Below are positions 12,567-24,289 of a stretch of DNA of 64,000 nucleotides, piece by piece (position 1 is the first letter of the stretch; every line of letters begins with the position of its first letter). This stretch comes from Viscum album. Taxonomy: Eukaryota > Streptophyta > Magnoliopsida > Santalales > Viscaceae. The stretch spans positions 1,391,990,688 to 1,392,054,687 of the forward strand of contig OY728131.1 in assembly GCA_963277665.1 (NCBI GenBank), read 5' to 3'. Made by a program: the position numbers and the translations under genes. The notes under the pieces are model-generated. The model did no database searches, was not told the origin of the DNA, and saw only the letters and a program-made list of their open reading frames with translations.

Positions 12567-13210
12567 TTATTAAAATATTATTTAATTCAAAAATCGATTA
12601 ATTCATCAAAATAGATTTCTTATTTGAACATAAACTAGAAATATTGTTTTTTCATAAAAACTATTTATATGGTAACAGTAACAAAATTAAAGTATATTCA
12701 TTATTATATACAAAAATAATTTACATAACCATAGTACTAGGGTCTTGGTACATAACCACTTATAACATCAGCATAAGACCGGAGAGTAAGGTGTGCGATG
12801 GTCACAGACTCTTGGGGTGGCTCGGATAATATTACTCGGGTGGTGATCTCTATCAACATCCACTTCTCTCATAGCGGTCCCGCTCAAGCATAACATCTTC
12901 AATATCATCTTGGTCTTGGTCAAGAGAAAATCCAAATTATGCCACCTCCTTTCCGAGCTTTGAAAAATGGGCTTTGTATGGGGCACTTCTGCTGGATTAG
13001 GTCATCTCTTCCTTTGTCTGAGTAGATTGGATTTGTTAAAGACTTATATTTATACTAATCATGTGATCACTGTTCAACAGATATATTAGAAACGGTCATA
13101 ATTCATAACATAAAACCAAAGAAGCTGACATTTTATATAAACATTTTACATAGAGGGACATTTAATTAGATCAAGAGGGATTTCCATTAATGAAAGTTTG
13201 GGTCGTTACA

Positions 13211-13223
13211 ATCTTCCCCACTT
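13211..13223 (-). other. E1 polypurine tract
   Basis: Minus strand AAGTGGGGAAGAT directly abuts the 3' LTR start TGTAACG. This is the plus-strand DNA primer site, close to the aaGGGGgGAAGAT form usual in plant gypsy elements. Confidence 0.8.
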
Positions 13224-13249
13224 AAAAAAATATTTCCCTAAAAATTTTC

Positions 13250-13667
13250 TTTTCCCAAACTAAAACAGATGTGGGTAACTCTGCTTCATCATTTCCTCTG
13301 ATTCCCATGTTTCTTCTTCAAACATGTTGTTTCTCTACGACCCTTGATGAGAGGCATTGTCTTATTTCATAGAACATTTTCTCTACGATCTAATATCTTC
13401 ACCAGTTGCTTCTCATAAGAACGGTCATCCTATAACTGTACCACCTTTGAAGTGAGTACATTTTAAGGGTTCGATATGTACTTCCTTAAGAGGGATGCAT
13501 GAAACACATCATGTACTTTGGCCATGGTAGGGGGAAGTTGTTGTCGATATGCCACAACCCCGAAATGATCAAGAATCTCGAAGGAGCCAATGTACCTTCG
13601 ACATAACCTGCCTTTCTTTCCAAACCTCATGAGATTCTTCCAGAGATATATGTGTAGAAATATCATG
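13250..13667 (-). pseudogene. E1 integrase C-terminus: GPY/F-like module and chromodomain-like tail
   Basis: The minus-strand frame ending near 13,463 reads MRFGKKGRLCRRYIGSFEIL, then a hydrophobic AYRQQLPP and KVHDVFHASLLRKYISNP. The GPF/GPY triplet has become GSF. Further left, across stops, it shows VKILDRRENVL, NKTMPL and EEETWESEEMM followed by QSYPHLF. This is the chromodomain-type ending of Tekay-like elements, whose role is to bind modified histones and steer integration into heterochromatin. It ends just before the polypurine tract. At least two frame changes are needed, so it is not functional. Confidence 0.75.
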
Positions 13668-13735
13668 TCTCCAACATTAAACTGAAGGTCTTATCGATGT
13701 TTATCTGAATAACACTTCTGTCAACTATGGGCTGC

Positions 13736-14590
13736 CTAGATATGCTTTTGAATGCCTTTCACCTTCTCTACCATTTCATCAACCATTTCTGGTCCATGTA
13801 GTTTACGCTCACAAACCTCATCCCAATATGCTGGTATTCTACACCTTTTCCCATAAAGGGATTCATATGGTGCCTTTTGGATGCTTGAGTGGAAACTGTT
13901 AATATAAGAGAACTCAACCAGAGGAAGATGTTTATCCCATCCTCTTTTAAAGTCCATTGAGCATTCTCTCAACATGTCCTCAAGTGTTTGGATAGTCCAC
14001 TCGGATTGGCCATCAGTTTGAGGATGATAGGTCGTACTGATGTTCAGTTCAGTATTCAGATCATGTTGAAGACAGTTCCAAAACTCAGAGAATATTATTG
14101 GATCTCAATCAGAAACAATAGATAGTTTTACTCCATGCAACCTTACCACTTCCTTGATATATATCAGTGCTAGTTGATCCAATGAGAAATCCTCCCAAAT
14201 ATCAATGAAGTGTGCAACCTTTGTAAGACGATCCAAAACAACCCAGATTTCATTGTTGCCTTTGGATGTCTTCGGATGTCCAGTGACAAAGTCCATGTTG
14301 TTGTTCTCCCATTTCTATTCTGGTATGGGCAATGGTTGCATCATACCCTTAGACATATGCCTCTCTGCCTTCACTTTCTGACACACCAAACACTTTGATG
14401 TATATTCAACGATCTCTTTCATCATATTATCCCACCAATAATGCTCCTAGATATCTTGATAAATCATTGTTTTTCCTCGGTGAATAGAGAAATTAGAACT
14501 ATGTGCATCATCTAAAAGTTCCTTCTTCAGCTCCAAACATGATGGAACACATAGTCTTTTCCCAAATCTCACAATTCCTTCTTCATTAAC
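13736..14590 (-). pseudogene. E1 integrase (zinc-binding and DDE core) relic
   Basis: Minus-strand order: an HH-CC zinc region (…HRGKTMIYQDI…, then CLVCQKVKAERH), then MDFVTGHPKTSKGNNEIW, LDRLTKVAHF, VRLHGVKLSIVSD, TYHPQTDGQSEWTIQ, LPLVEFSYINSFHSSI and APYESLYGKRCR. The DDE residues can all be seen: Asp of MDFVTG, Asp of IVSD, Glu of GQSE. The Arg after SD is a stop (CGA to TGA), and other stops interrupt. Integrase would insert the DNA copy into the genome. Length and order match full-size gypsy integrase. Confidence 0.85.
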
Positions 14591-14824
14591 ATTAAACTCT
14601 AAGGATTTCTCTTTTCTGATAGATTCCATTTTTTCCTAATTTCCCACGTCATCCTTTTGAGCATCATTTAACCTTTACAAAAGTTATGGTTGACAATTCA
14701 TTTGTGTAAATATCGAAGATGTTCCCCTCTTTATGATTCCCATTGTCCATCTTCATCAAATCTAAGAATATTGGATCCTTTTCAATTCTCATCAATGATA
14801 GAATCAGTGGGAACTTTCTACATA

Positions 14825-15170
14825 GGGAATTTACCACCTTGTTCGCTTTCCCAGGGTGGTAATGGACTGACCAGTCATAGTCTTTGATCAGCTCTAACCA
14901 TCTTCATTGGCGCATGTTGAACTCTTTCTGTGTGAATATATACTTGAGACTTTGGTGGTCCATATATATTTCACAATTCTACCCAAAGAGATAATGTCAC
15001 CAAATTTTCAAAGAGAATATCACTACAGCCAACTCGAGGTCATGTGTTGGATAGTTCTGTTCATGAAATTTCAATTGACTTGAAGCATATGCAATGACTT
15101 TGTCATTTTTCATCAACACACATCTCTGGCCCTTCTTCGAAGAATCAAATAATTCCACAAAAAGTTCACC
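14825..15170 (-). pseudogene. E1 RNase H relic
   Basis: Minus strand reads [50 protein letters not shown] and HPGKANKVV. This is the RNase H domain that removes RNA from the RNA-DNA hybrid. The catalytic carboxylates survive: Asp of LFDSS, Glu of THDLE, Asp of MDHQS. Frame is broken by stops, for example Trp or Arg codons turned to stop around IW*HYLFG. Sits between RT and integrase as in all Ty3/gypsy elements. Confidence 0.8.
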
Positions 15171-15329
15171 ACTGGTTGGTAAAGTGAGAACGGGTGCAGT
15201 GATAAGACTCCTTTTTTACTCCTTAAAGTTGTCTTCACATTCATCAAACCAAGAAAACTTTAGTCTCTTCCAAGTTAGCTTGGTACGAGCGTTGGAAAAT
15301 CATGAGAAATTTCTCACAAATCGTCAATA

Positions 15330-16130
15330 ATATCCAGCCAACCCCAAGAAGCTATGGATATCTATTACAGATATTGGCCTCATCCATCCATAAATGGCAT
15401 CTATTTTAGAGTAATCCACAGATATCCCATTGATTGTGATGATATGGCCCAATAATGAGACCTCCATCAACTAGAACCCACACTTTTTGTACTTTTCATA
15501 GAGCTTCTCCTTCCGTATGGTCTCTAGTACTGTTCTTAGATGCTCATCATGATTCTTCTTGGTTTTGGAGGATATCAGAATATCATCTATAAATACTACC
15601 AAAATCATGTCTAGGTAATATCTAAAGACTCTATTCATCAAGTCCATAAAGATTGCAATAGCATTAGTGAGTTCCAAAGGCTTTACTTTGAATTCATAGT
15701 GCCCGTATCTTATACGAAAAACAATCTTGGGGATATCTTCCTTCTTCACCCTTACTCGATAATATCCCAACTGAAAATCCACCTTAGAGAATTATTTTTC
15801 TCCACACAGCTGATTGAAAAATTCATCAATTTGTGGGAGAGGATACTTTTTATTTATAATGATTTTGTTTCGATCACAATAATCAATGCAAAGGTGCATT
15901 GACCCATCCGTCTTCTTGATGAAGAGGACTGGGGAACCCAATGGTGAAGCACTTGGGTGTATAAACCCTTTATCCAGATTCTTTTGTAGTTGTTTCTTCA
16001 ACTCCTCAAGCTCTACAATAGCCATTCAATATGGATTCTTGGATATTAGCAACACTCCATGTATATGTTCAATTGATAATTCCGCATCTATCCTAGGAGT
16101 AAGACCACGAAATTCCTCAAGAAACACTTT
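15330..16130 (-). pseudogene. E1 reverse transcriptase relic
   Basis: Minus strand contains [20 protein letters not shown], then [63 protein letters not shown] and VVFIDDILISS. Motif A Asp (VDF) and both Asp residues of motif C (FIDD) are intact. The Gly-Ser of LRSGYHQ is changed (QLGYYR). Downstream LMEVSLLGHIIT and HSFLGLAGYY mark the connection. Two open segments (15,792-16,025 and 15,471-15,782) are separated by a single stop. RT would synthesise element cDNA. Degraded but the best-kept RT in the window. Confidence 0.88.
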
Positions 16131-16271
16131 AGTGAATTCCCTCACAATAGACATGTCTTCGAGGATGGTTTCCACCTCAGACTCAATCATCTGAGCCAGA
16201 TACGTGTGCTCATATGGCAGTAATATCCATTCTTGAGATGATAGAGCTAAAGAAGATTCATCCTCCTCCTT

Positions 16272-16664
16272 TCACTTGTAATGAATCGAGGGTCGATTCT
16301 CCATATGGAGAGTGATTTCCCTCTCACGACAATTTAAGTTGGCTCTATATAAGGTAAAACAATCCATGCAAATAATTGCTTCGAATTCCACCAGAGGTAG
16401 CATGACAAGGTTTTCCAGGAAGTTTAATCCACATATTATGATAGGGGAGGAGTAACATTCATGGGATGCGATGACTTCCCCATTTTCCATACTCTCGGAC
16501 ATCTTCACTTCCACGATTTGTAGTGGTGCTGGGATTGTTCTACTAGACATTTGAGCTAAAATAGAATGCATAGAACCTGAATCAAAAAGTACATTATGCA
16601 TTCTTGAATGAATAACTAGTGTACTTGACACCACTTCGTTGTTGAGGTTCACTTCGGCAGTAGT
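16272..16664 (-). pseudogene. E1 aspartic protease relic
   Basis: An open minus-strand frame of 126 codons encodes VLFDSGSMHSIL, which is the DSG active site with the family's LFDSGASHSF context. FEAIICMDCFTLYRANLNC follows (family FDIILGMDWLSRYRANINC). Trp-Leu of the MDWL block is changed. It separates gag from RT and would process the polyprotein. The active-site triad is present; flanking frames are broken. Confidence 0.85.
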
Positions 16665-16699
16665 GATGGAAAAATCTCACCCTTTCTACTTTGGAGGTT

Positions 16700-16998
16700 G
16701 TTGGTTTCCTCCAAAAACCCTCGACTTAGGGCACTGATTTGAAAGATGCCCCGGTTCTTTACAATTGTATCAATGAACTATGTGTTGAGGTTTGAATGGA
16801 GTGTTCCTCTCCTCTATCATAGCCGCGGGTATTTCTTACTGAAAGTTAACATCTAGTTTCTCTTATCTTCCACACCTAAAGCATTTTTTCATCCCCTTCA
16901 GAAAATTTACAGGGTGCTTCTTTATGGACCTTTGGCAAGTGGGGTACTGAATCTTCATATCACTATTGGATTTACCCATCATACATCCCTCCGAATCC
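16700..16998 (-). pseudogene. E1 gag zinc-knuckle region (relic)
   Basis: Minus strand encodes a first Cys-rich stretch (QYPTCQRSIKKHP…KKCFRCGR) and a CCHC knuckle at 16,731-16,772 reading (stop)YNCKEPGHLSNQC. The first cysteine codon is TGA. The knuckle would bind genomic RNA during packaging. It is separated from gag proper by the A-tailed insert at 16,999-17,985. Confidence 0.75.
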
Positions 16999-17985
16999 TT
17001 TTTTTTATTTTCTCAATAAACCACTTTATGGATGAGTGGGAACCTCACAATACTCAATAACAGACTTCAAACACCATGACATACATGCTCAAAATCCAAC
17101 CCAGAACATCAACATTCAAACTTCAAATTCAAAAATAGGACATAGAAGTCAGCACCTTGGGCCATGAACAGCCTCGAGCCACACTCCTTGAACATAACAC
17201 TGATTCACAATCATCCCATCTTCATCATTAGAATTTCTGGTGATCCGAATCCAATGGAGCAGCACACGTCGCTATTAGCCAAAATAAGAAACCACAATGC
17301 CGGCGAGAACACCGATGACACCGGAGACCCAAAAACAAACTTTTGTAGAAAATCCTTGTAGAAAGTATGGGATATTCTATCCAAAACAAAAACCAGAAAA
17401 AAAATCATGGACCCTTCTACTTCATCAAAACATCACCATTGCTCCATCTTCGCCAATTCACAGCTAGATGACCAAAGAACTAGAACCTCTCTAAAAATAA
17501 CCAAACATCAGGCACATCCTTGCACAAAAACCACTCCTAGCATCAATCAGCCACAAGCTGGATAGAAGAATCAACACCACAGGTGACTGATGTGAAGAAA
17601 ATAGAAAATAACCAAACATCCAACCAATATCAAACCTCATACGAAGCATGAATCAACAAAACTGAGACCAGTGATTCACGACAAACCAAGATCTACTGCA
17701 AAAAACCTAAAAAAGAAAAACATCACTAAAATGCCAGAAGGAGAACCTCCGCAAGCCGGACCCCATCAACACCATCCCAGACACTCGAGAATACCGCAAA
17801 GATCCACCTGAAGAACCAACGGAAGATGTGGCAGAACACTCAGGCCACTGAAGAGGGATATTGGCCTCCGACCAACACAACGCTTCCTTGAAAGACCCTA
17901 TATGGTAAAGGTGATTAGGGAGAGGAGAGGACAGCAACGATTCAAGGAAGGGTCGAGACCACAAAACCCCATCAGACATCCAAAA
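16999..17985 (-). mobile_element. ~1 kb A-tailed insert in E1 gag (retroposed sequence candidate)
   Basis: E1 gag reads cleanly down to about 18,005 and resumes at 16,998. The sequence between does not fit gag and has a different composition, with more G+C and ccgg-containing blocks. On the minus strand it ends in AAAATAAAAAAAA (17,010-16,999). GGAATTC at its 5' edge and GGATTC just after the A-run look like a short degraded TSD. This is the signature of LINE-mediated retroposition. It has two modest open frames (90 and 65 codons) that I do not recognise. It could be a 5'-truncated LINE, a SINE-like unit or a processed transcript. Confidence 0.5.
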
Positions 17986-18001
17986 TTGAATTCCACCTTA
18001 A

Positions 18002-18750
18002 GCTTTATTTCCCCTTGATTCCTGAGATTCTCCGATCTCCATTTCGACCATGAGGTCACTCAGATAATTTTCTCACAGCTGCTGAAGTTGTGGATTGCCA
18101 GCGCATTCCGCAGGCTAGGTTTCATCCCACAAAAGATGGTGTCAACATTTCATTCGACGGAAATGAGAAAGTAGGATGTGTATCATGAAAGCCTTGTAAA
18201 TTTTTCCTCATACACTCCAACAGATTCGTCATCTTTTTGCATGAGGGCATGGAAGTCCCTTTCCATCTTAAGGTAGAGGGTGCGCGGAAAATATTTACCG
18301 AAAATCATCTTCTGGAAATACTTACATTCTAATGCCTCGATCTACTCCACATGCTTCGTATTTTTTTTCAACGTCCACCATTGATCAGATTCACCCTCCA
18401 AACGGTAAGCAGCTCGGAGAACCTTTTCTTGTTCAAAACATTGAAGGATAGAGATGATCTTTTCAATTGAGTTGACCCATTGTTCAACAATTAAGGGGTC
18501 ACATTATACATTAAAAGTAGGAGTCCTTTGTATCATGAAGCTCTCAATAGCAACATGTTCTCTCTTGGGTGGGGGGGGGGGTTGAACATTTCTCTTGACC
18601 CATGTTTCTATTCAAATCATGAGTTAGCTAAGAGAGAAGTGTGACAAAGTTCACGATTCTCGCTCCCATTCGATTGGATATCTCATTAGTACCATCATCA
18701 CATTGATCATCATATTAGTTGTTAGCCTGAGTCCTCCTATTACCGGCCAT
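18002..18750 (-). pseudogene. E1 gag (capsid region) relic
   Basis: Starts at ATG 18,750 (MAGNRRTQANN, then a stop) and soon shows the plant gypsy gag core: IVEQWVNSIEKIISILQCFE, QEKVLRAAYRLEGESDQWW, KMIFGKYFPRTLYLKMERDF, MQKDDESVGVYEEKFTRLS, GMKPSLRNALAIHNF. Gag forms the cytoplasmic particle. A run of eleven C's on this strand (18,571-18,581 on +) encodes a Pro tract upstream of the core. Stops interrupt it, and the A-tailed insert separates it from its zinc knuckle. Confidence 0.8.
18571..18581. repeat. G11 homopolymer in E1 gag
   Basis: Eleven G's, preceded by gggt. On the coding strand this is a Pro-coding C-run near the gag N-terminus, prone to slippage and frameshift. Confidence 0.9.
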
Positions 18751-19241
18751 TGGGTGTAATAAAAGGAAAGTTAGGCGTAACACATAAAGGTTAATACAAG
18801 GAAAAAACTAATGACTTATAAATAAATTGTATTTCCTAAACATATGAATCTATTGGCTTTAGTCTATGTTATCCATGATCTACTTTGTAATATATATTCT
18901 CAGGGAATTTTTTTGTCCTTTAATAATGGTTCATACTAAGCTTGTGAATTTACCAAAGCATATCCGCAGGAGTGTTGTAACCAAGAGTGCAGCAAGGCTT
19001 GTTTTTATGCACCAGTTCTCGTTCGAGTCTAGCACAAAGCATTGTTTTCGGGTTTTACCCCTAGGATACATCTGTTCCAGAGCCACGTCTACCTACTCAT
19101 ATACAGACATGTATGTATTTTCATGATAAACCACTTACTCAATACTCAATAAAAATTAGGGATGTCTTTATTATACTTAGTATTGTATCTAAGGCTTCAC
19201 TAGGGTTTTCTTATCCTAATACAAAAAATAACTAAACCAAT

Positions 19242-19255
19242 CTCCTGATACAAAC
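19242..19255 (-). other. E1 primer-binding site (initiator-Met tRNA type)
   Basis: Minus strand just inside the 5' LTR reads GTTTGTATCAGGAGA, close to the TGGTATCAGAGC complement of plant initiator-Met tRNA, with a few changes. Primes first-strand synthesis. Confidence 0.65.
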
Positions 19256-21903
19256 TATGACAACCCAGATCTTTTATTTTAGAATTAAACATAATTTATT
19301 ACAAAAATGTCACTTCATACAACATAGATGATCAAGAGGTATAGTGTATTTGGGGCTTAAGATCATTACATAACAACTTAAAACATGAAATACAACATAT
19401 TTACTAAAAACATCCTCTACATGACCACTACATTCCCTTGTACTTAGCATTTCATGGGATAACCTGAGGACATGTATAAGAAAAGAGTGAGTTATAAATC
19501 CCAATAAGGGAATAATCATGAATTAAAATGAGGAATATAATACATGTTAGATAATAGGGATATCAATAGAGGACAATAGAAGCATAAACATAAATACATG
19601 ATAAAGCATGATAATCATAATATGGAAATGTGGTGACAACACTTAACATGGAAATAGCTTGAGCCAATGCTCATTGCACATAGAGCATGAGTAAATCCAC
19701 GTTGCATAGGAAGAACAAGTAAAACCTCGTTGTACTTGAATTAGCATGAGTAAACACCCATTGAACATGACATATCATGATACTATACTTTACCCAATGC
19801 ATTGGAGTGCTACATGGGCGCACCCTTCTTAAACATTTCATTTCATGCATAAGTGTGCCACATGGATCATATAACATGGATTCATAAAACATGATAATTT
19901 ATTCCATGATAAAGGATTGTATAATTCATACATGAAACATTATAATAAATAATAAAATTTCCATAATGGTGTATACCCTTGATAGAGACATGGTCATGGT
20001 ATTCACTACACAATGACATTGGCTAGGAAAATCGGTGCAATTTTGGATGCGTTACGACGTGACGTAAGAATTCATAAAAAAACTTTATGAGACAGAAAGG
20101 GGTTTCTCATCATAGGAACATGAAATGGACTGGAAAGGGGGCCATATAGATACATTTCCCAAAAACAATAATGGAATTTAGATTCATAATACCAAAGGAT
20201 AACTTGGATGTAAAAGAGTAGAGAGAAACCCCTCACGGAATTTCAGTATAGTAACGGGTGTACATGTGAGGAATTTATTGAGAGAGAAAGGGGTATCCCA
20301 TCATTCAAACATAAATAGGGAAGTATGGGGGAGGTTTGAACCCATATCCCAAAATTTATAATTGAAATTAAAAGGGAATAACAACATTACGAAAATTGGA
20401 CAAAAATGAGAAAGGAAGAAAAACCCTTACTTGGAAGTGTGCTTCCAAAGGCTTGAGAGTTGCGTGAGAGAGGCTTATTGGGAGATTGGGGCACCTTGGG
20501 ATTATTCTAGAGAGAGTAGTACAGAGGTTGGATGAACTCCAAAGGCTTTGAGTGAGGAGAAAGTGGAAGCTTTAGTGGGTTTATACAGGAAAGGTGAGGG
20601 AATTATTTATTATTTAGGTTTGGGACACCTCACATTAAAATAATCCAAAACACATACCAGCACAGGATTTTTGCACGTGGTTTTTGGAAAAGGGAAGTGG
20701 AAAACAATATTTTATAAGGACAAAGTCCGAAATTCTTAAAATAATTGGGTATCTTATGTAAGTTGAGTCACACTCTCAAGGAAAACAATTTAAAAAGACA
20801 AAATGTTTAATATGTCTTGAAGGGTCCATTAATGCTTTGTAAAATAATTCAAAAAACAAAAAACAAAATTATTTTAATGGTAAAACATATATTGGCCGAA
20901 CATAAAGCTTATATTATTTTATTACATCACTATTGTTTCATTATGATGTCACAAAACATATTATATATTTAAACAGTATTTAATTTTTACTTAAAAATTT
21001 GATTGTCTCAGAAAATTATGAACAATTCAGCATTGGATATTTTTGACTTCCTGGTTCCAGAAATAATATTCATTTTATCTAAATAATTCTATAAATATCT
21101 TAATTTTCACTTTAAAAATAAAAACTGATATTAATCGAAAATTCATGGGTTTTGAAAAAAATGGCTTTCAAACCTTAATAAAAATTACAATTGCATTCAT
21201 AAAATTATACGATCATTTATATTAAATAAAAATTAATTTATTATTGATAATAATATTTTACTAAAACATTATTTAATTCCAAAACCCATTAACTCATCAT
21301 AATAGATTTCTTAGTTGAACATTAACTAAAAATGTTATTTTTACTTTAAAAACTATTTACAAGGTAACCATAATAAAATGAATGTATATTCATTATTATA
21401 TACAAAAATAATGTACATAACCATAGTACTAGGGTCTTGTTACATAACCCCTTATAACAACCACATAAGACCGAAGAGTAAGGTGTGTGATGGTGACAGA
21501 CTATTGGGGTGGCTCGGATAACATTGCTCGGGGGGTGATCTCTATCAACTTCAACTTCGCTCATTGGTGGTCCCACTCGAGCTTAACATATTCAGGCTCA
21601 GATTGGCCTTGGTCAAGACCAAAAACCAATGATTCCACCTCCTTTCTGAAATCTAATAAATGGTATTGATATGGGGAACGTCTACTAGAAGAGGTCATCA
21701 CTTCCTTTGTCTGAGTAAATTGGATTTGATATAGCCTTATATTTTTACTAATCATGTGATCACTGTTCAACGAATATATTAGAAAGGGTCTTAATTCTTA
21801 ATTTAAAACCAATTATGTTGACATTTTATATAAAAAATTTACATAAAGAGACATTTAATTAGAACAAGAGGGATTTCCATTAATGAATGTCTGGGTCGTT
21901 ACA
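19256..21903 (-). repeat. E1 5' LTR
   Basis: Aligns with 10,559-13,210 over its full length. Begins TGTAACGACCC (21,903 leftward) and ends GGTTGTCATA. Being the 5' copy on the minus strand it carried the promoter. Its TATA-like site is CCTGTATAAACCC (20,576-20,588). 10 differences in the outermost 70 bp against the partner. Confidence 0.9.
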
Positions 21904-21908
21904 TGATC
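21904..21908. repeat. target-site duplication of E1 (right copy, tgatc)
   Basis: Matches 10,554-10,558 exactly. The copia LTR resumes right after it. Confidence 0.85.
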
Positions 21909-22481
21909 TCTAAATTTTCATTGATGATACGATAGAGTACCCTTACACACTACTGAACTGGATTCCTACTATTATACATGAATAAACATACATTAACAAT
22001 GCACTAAGAATAACATTACCTGGAGTCATAGTTGTAGAATTACCTTTAATAATATTGTTGAACTTTATTATTTCCATTATGTAGGGTCATGTACCTTTAT
22101 GTACCTCTTATTCTTCTTTATGTAAATTATGAATGTGAGTACATTATACTAGTTTCTATTATTTAGTGCTTCCTGAATACCCTTATATAGTTAAATGAAC
22201 ACATTGAATACCTTTACACCAAATAGTTCATTATATTTACATATATCAACCTATCCATGTTCACCTTTACCCAAATTTTAAAAACTAATAAAATCTCTTT
22301 TAGGAAACCTATTCAAAATTCAAACATCATATGTGATCTTCAAACCACTCCAAATCCTAAAATTCAATATCACATAAACTAAAACACATAAATTTGAATA
22401 TGATTTATATGTTTTCAATAAAGGAAAACATACAAAGTATATCTGCTTTATCTTATAATCACTTCAATATAATTAGGCTCA
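21909..22481 (-). repeat. copia 3' LTR, inner part
   Basis: Continues the LTR interrupted at 10,558. Joined across E1, gggtatgatct…gatagagtaccctta…ggattcctac matches gggtatgatg…gttggagtaccttta…ggtttcctaac near 29,055-29,130 of the right LTR. Repeated tacc(c)tttatgtag-type phrases occur in both. Ends near 22,481, next to the polypurine-like tract. Confidence 0.6.
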
Positions 22482-22500
22482 TAAAACTCTCCCATTGGAA
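22482..22500 (-). other. copia polypurine-like tract
   Basis: Minus strand CCAATGGGAGAGTTTTA borders the inner end of the 3' LTR. The context ctctcccattggaattacctgaaaa resembles the usual ctccccctttggcattaatgccaaaa 3' end of copia elements. Confidence 0.45.
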
Positions 22501-24285
22501 TTACCTGAAAAATATAGAACATAAATATCATTCAAAACATGTCACGCTTAAAAATTAATCATCATTCAATAATTATAATCCTATTTGAGAGATATTGGTG
22601 TATGAAATAAGAACATTGAATAAAAAATTTATGTTATCCTTATGAAAATAGTGATTTATTTCCATAAAACATAAACCTTAAACCTATTTAAACTACCCAT
22701 GGAATTTCTAAAAAATAAATTCTCACAAACACTTCAACAAAAAATTAAAATAGTCCACACAAGCATCAAATGAAAACATCACTGTTCAGCCCTTTTAAAA
22801 ACATTATCAAAATATATTCCCACTTAATTGAAATGAATATCAATGGATACACCAACATCTAAAAACATCATGGAGACACAAATAAAGAAATATTTTTATT
22901 TTAAAAAAAAATTAACCCCATTATAACAATAATATCCATATAAAATAATTCAAGGGGGAATTAACGTCAAACATATCCGTAATATGGATGAGGTTTTTAC
23001 AAGAATATACATCAACCTCATTTTCTAAAAATATTCTTTAGACACAATCATGGATGAATCATAAACTATTTTCTCCTTTATCATAACACACTCCATCTTT
23101 AACTAAATTTTCTCAATAGGATCATTTATAAATTTATAATTAATATCAGTTTTTTACTTCTTGAATTCCTAACTTTATTGTTTTCAAAATTTATTTCTCT
23201 TTGATTATCACATCCAAGAAAAAGTTTAATATTCCCTTCAACTTTAAAATATTCAAAAATTGTCTTCATTAATATTAATTAAATTATAGGATTAGTTATA
23301 ACTACATATTATTCCTCACAAGTTCTTAATGTCACATAAATCTACTTCTTAGTGTTCCAAAAAAACACATATATCTTCATGGAAGACAAATTCTAATATT
23401 TTGATTTTATTTCACCTACAAAAACATCTCATTCTTTGTTTTTCATAACAAATCTTATTCAACTTTACTTATTTTTACATATTTCAACCCAAAATCTATT
23501 TTAAAATTTATATAGCTTGCAATCCATTTTCCTTATACCATATGTAAATATTTATGTTCACTTTGATACATTTAACAAAGAGTGAAAGTATATATTGAAT
23601 TTGGTGTGGAAACTATGAGGTATAACAGACTTCCAATTATTTACATGAATTATCAAAGACATAATCCTTTCCCTTCTCATATTTGGAAACGCTTTTAGAA
23701 TCTTCATTACTAATCCTTTTCAAAAGTTTACTAGAATACATATACTGATAATGAATGATAAGATGTTTATCATTATAAATTTTTAATCCATGAAAGTACC
23801 TCTCCTCTTTATGAATAAAAGTTTAAAATATTTTCTTCTTATATTTAGAAAAAATATCATTCATTTATTCATCATTGATATAAAAGATTATAATATATAT
23901 ATATATCATATAATAATAATATATACTTATTTTTGATCTTTGATCTAATGATTGGAGTCCACTCTTCCCTTTATGAAATTTAAAATTATACAGTAAGGTT
24001 AACAACATAGATGATTAATCTATTAGGTCTTGTATCAACCCATATAAAACATGTTTTAAACATGTAAATAGAATTCTCATCTTCTCCAATAAATAACCAA
24101 CATGGTTTCTCAATTTATACCTTCTATTTTAACCCACTATTGAGAAAATAAGACTTCATTTCCATTTGAAATATCATGTATTACCATTATTATACAGCAA
24201 CATAAAAATTTATAATGGATTAAATTTTTGAAATTGTTTAAAAAATTCACATCAATGTATAAGAATAAAATATTCTCTAATATAA
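22501..24285 (-). other. copia RT/RNase H interval, not readable
   Basis: By position this should hold reverse transcriptase and RNase H of the minus-strand copia element. I could not recognise the family motifs in any frame. It is AT-rich and full of stops. Confidence 0.35.
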
Positions 24286-24289
24286 TGCA

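Larger units (their letters stand above)
10559..13210 (-). repeat. E1 3' LTR
   Basis: Minus-strand LTR beginning TGTAACGACCC (13,210 leftward) and ending GGTTGTCATA (10,559). It aligns end to end with 19,256-21,903. The terminal dinucleotides are TG…TA rather than TG…CA, and the same TA is in both LTRs. It carries a (taa)n tract near 12,527-12,566 that is short or absent in the partner. Short open frames here are incidental to the LTR. Confidence 0.9.
10559..21903 (-). mobile_element. E1: complete-structure Ty3/gypsy chromodomain retrotransposon (minus strand)
   Basis: 11.3 kb element with two LTRs of 2,652 and 2,648 bp, a 5-bp TSD (tgatc), a degraded initiator-Met PBS inside the right LTR and a polypurine tract (aagtggggaagat on the minus strand) inside the left LTR. 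Minus-strand order is gag, CCHC, protease, RT, RNase H, integrase, GPY/F-like module, chromodomain-like tail. That order is diagnostic of Ty3/gypsy chromoviruses (the Tekay/Del-like group is likely). LTRs differ at 10 of the first 70 aligned bases, so the insertion is old. Frameshifts and stops break the polyprotein, and a ~1 kb A-tailed insert splits gag. It lies inside the 3' LTR of an older copia element. Confidence 0.92.
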
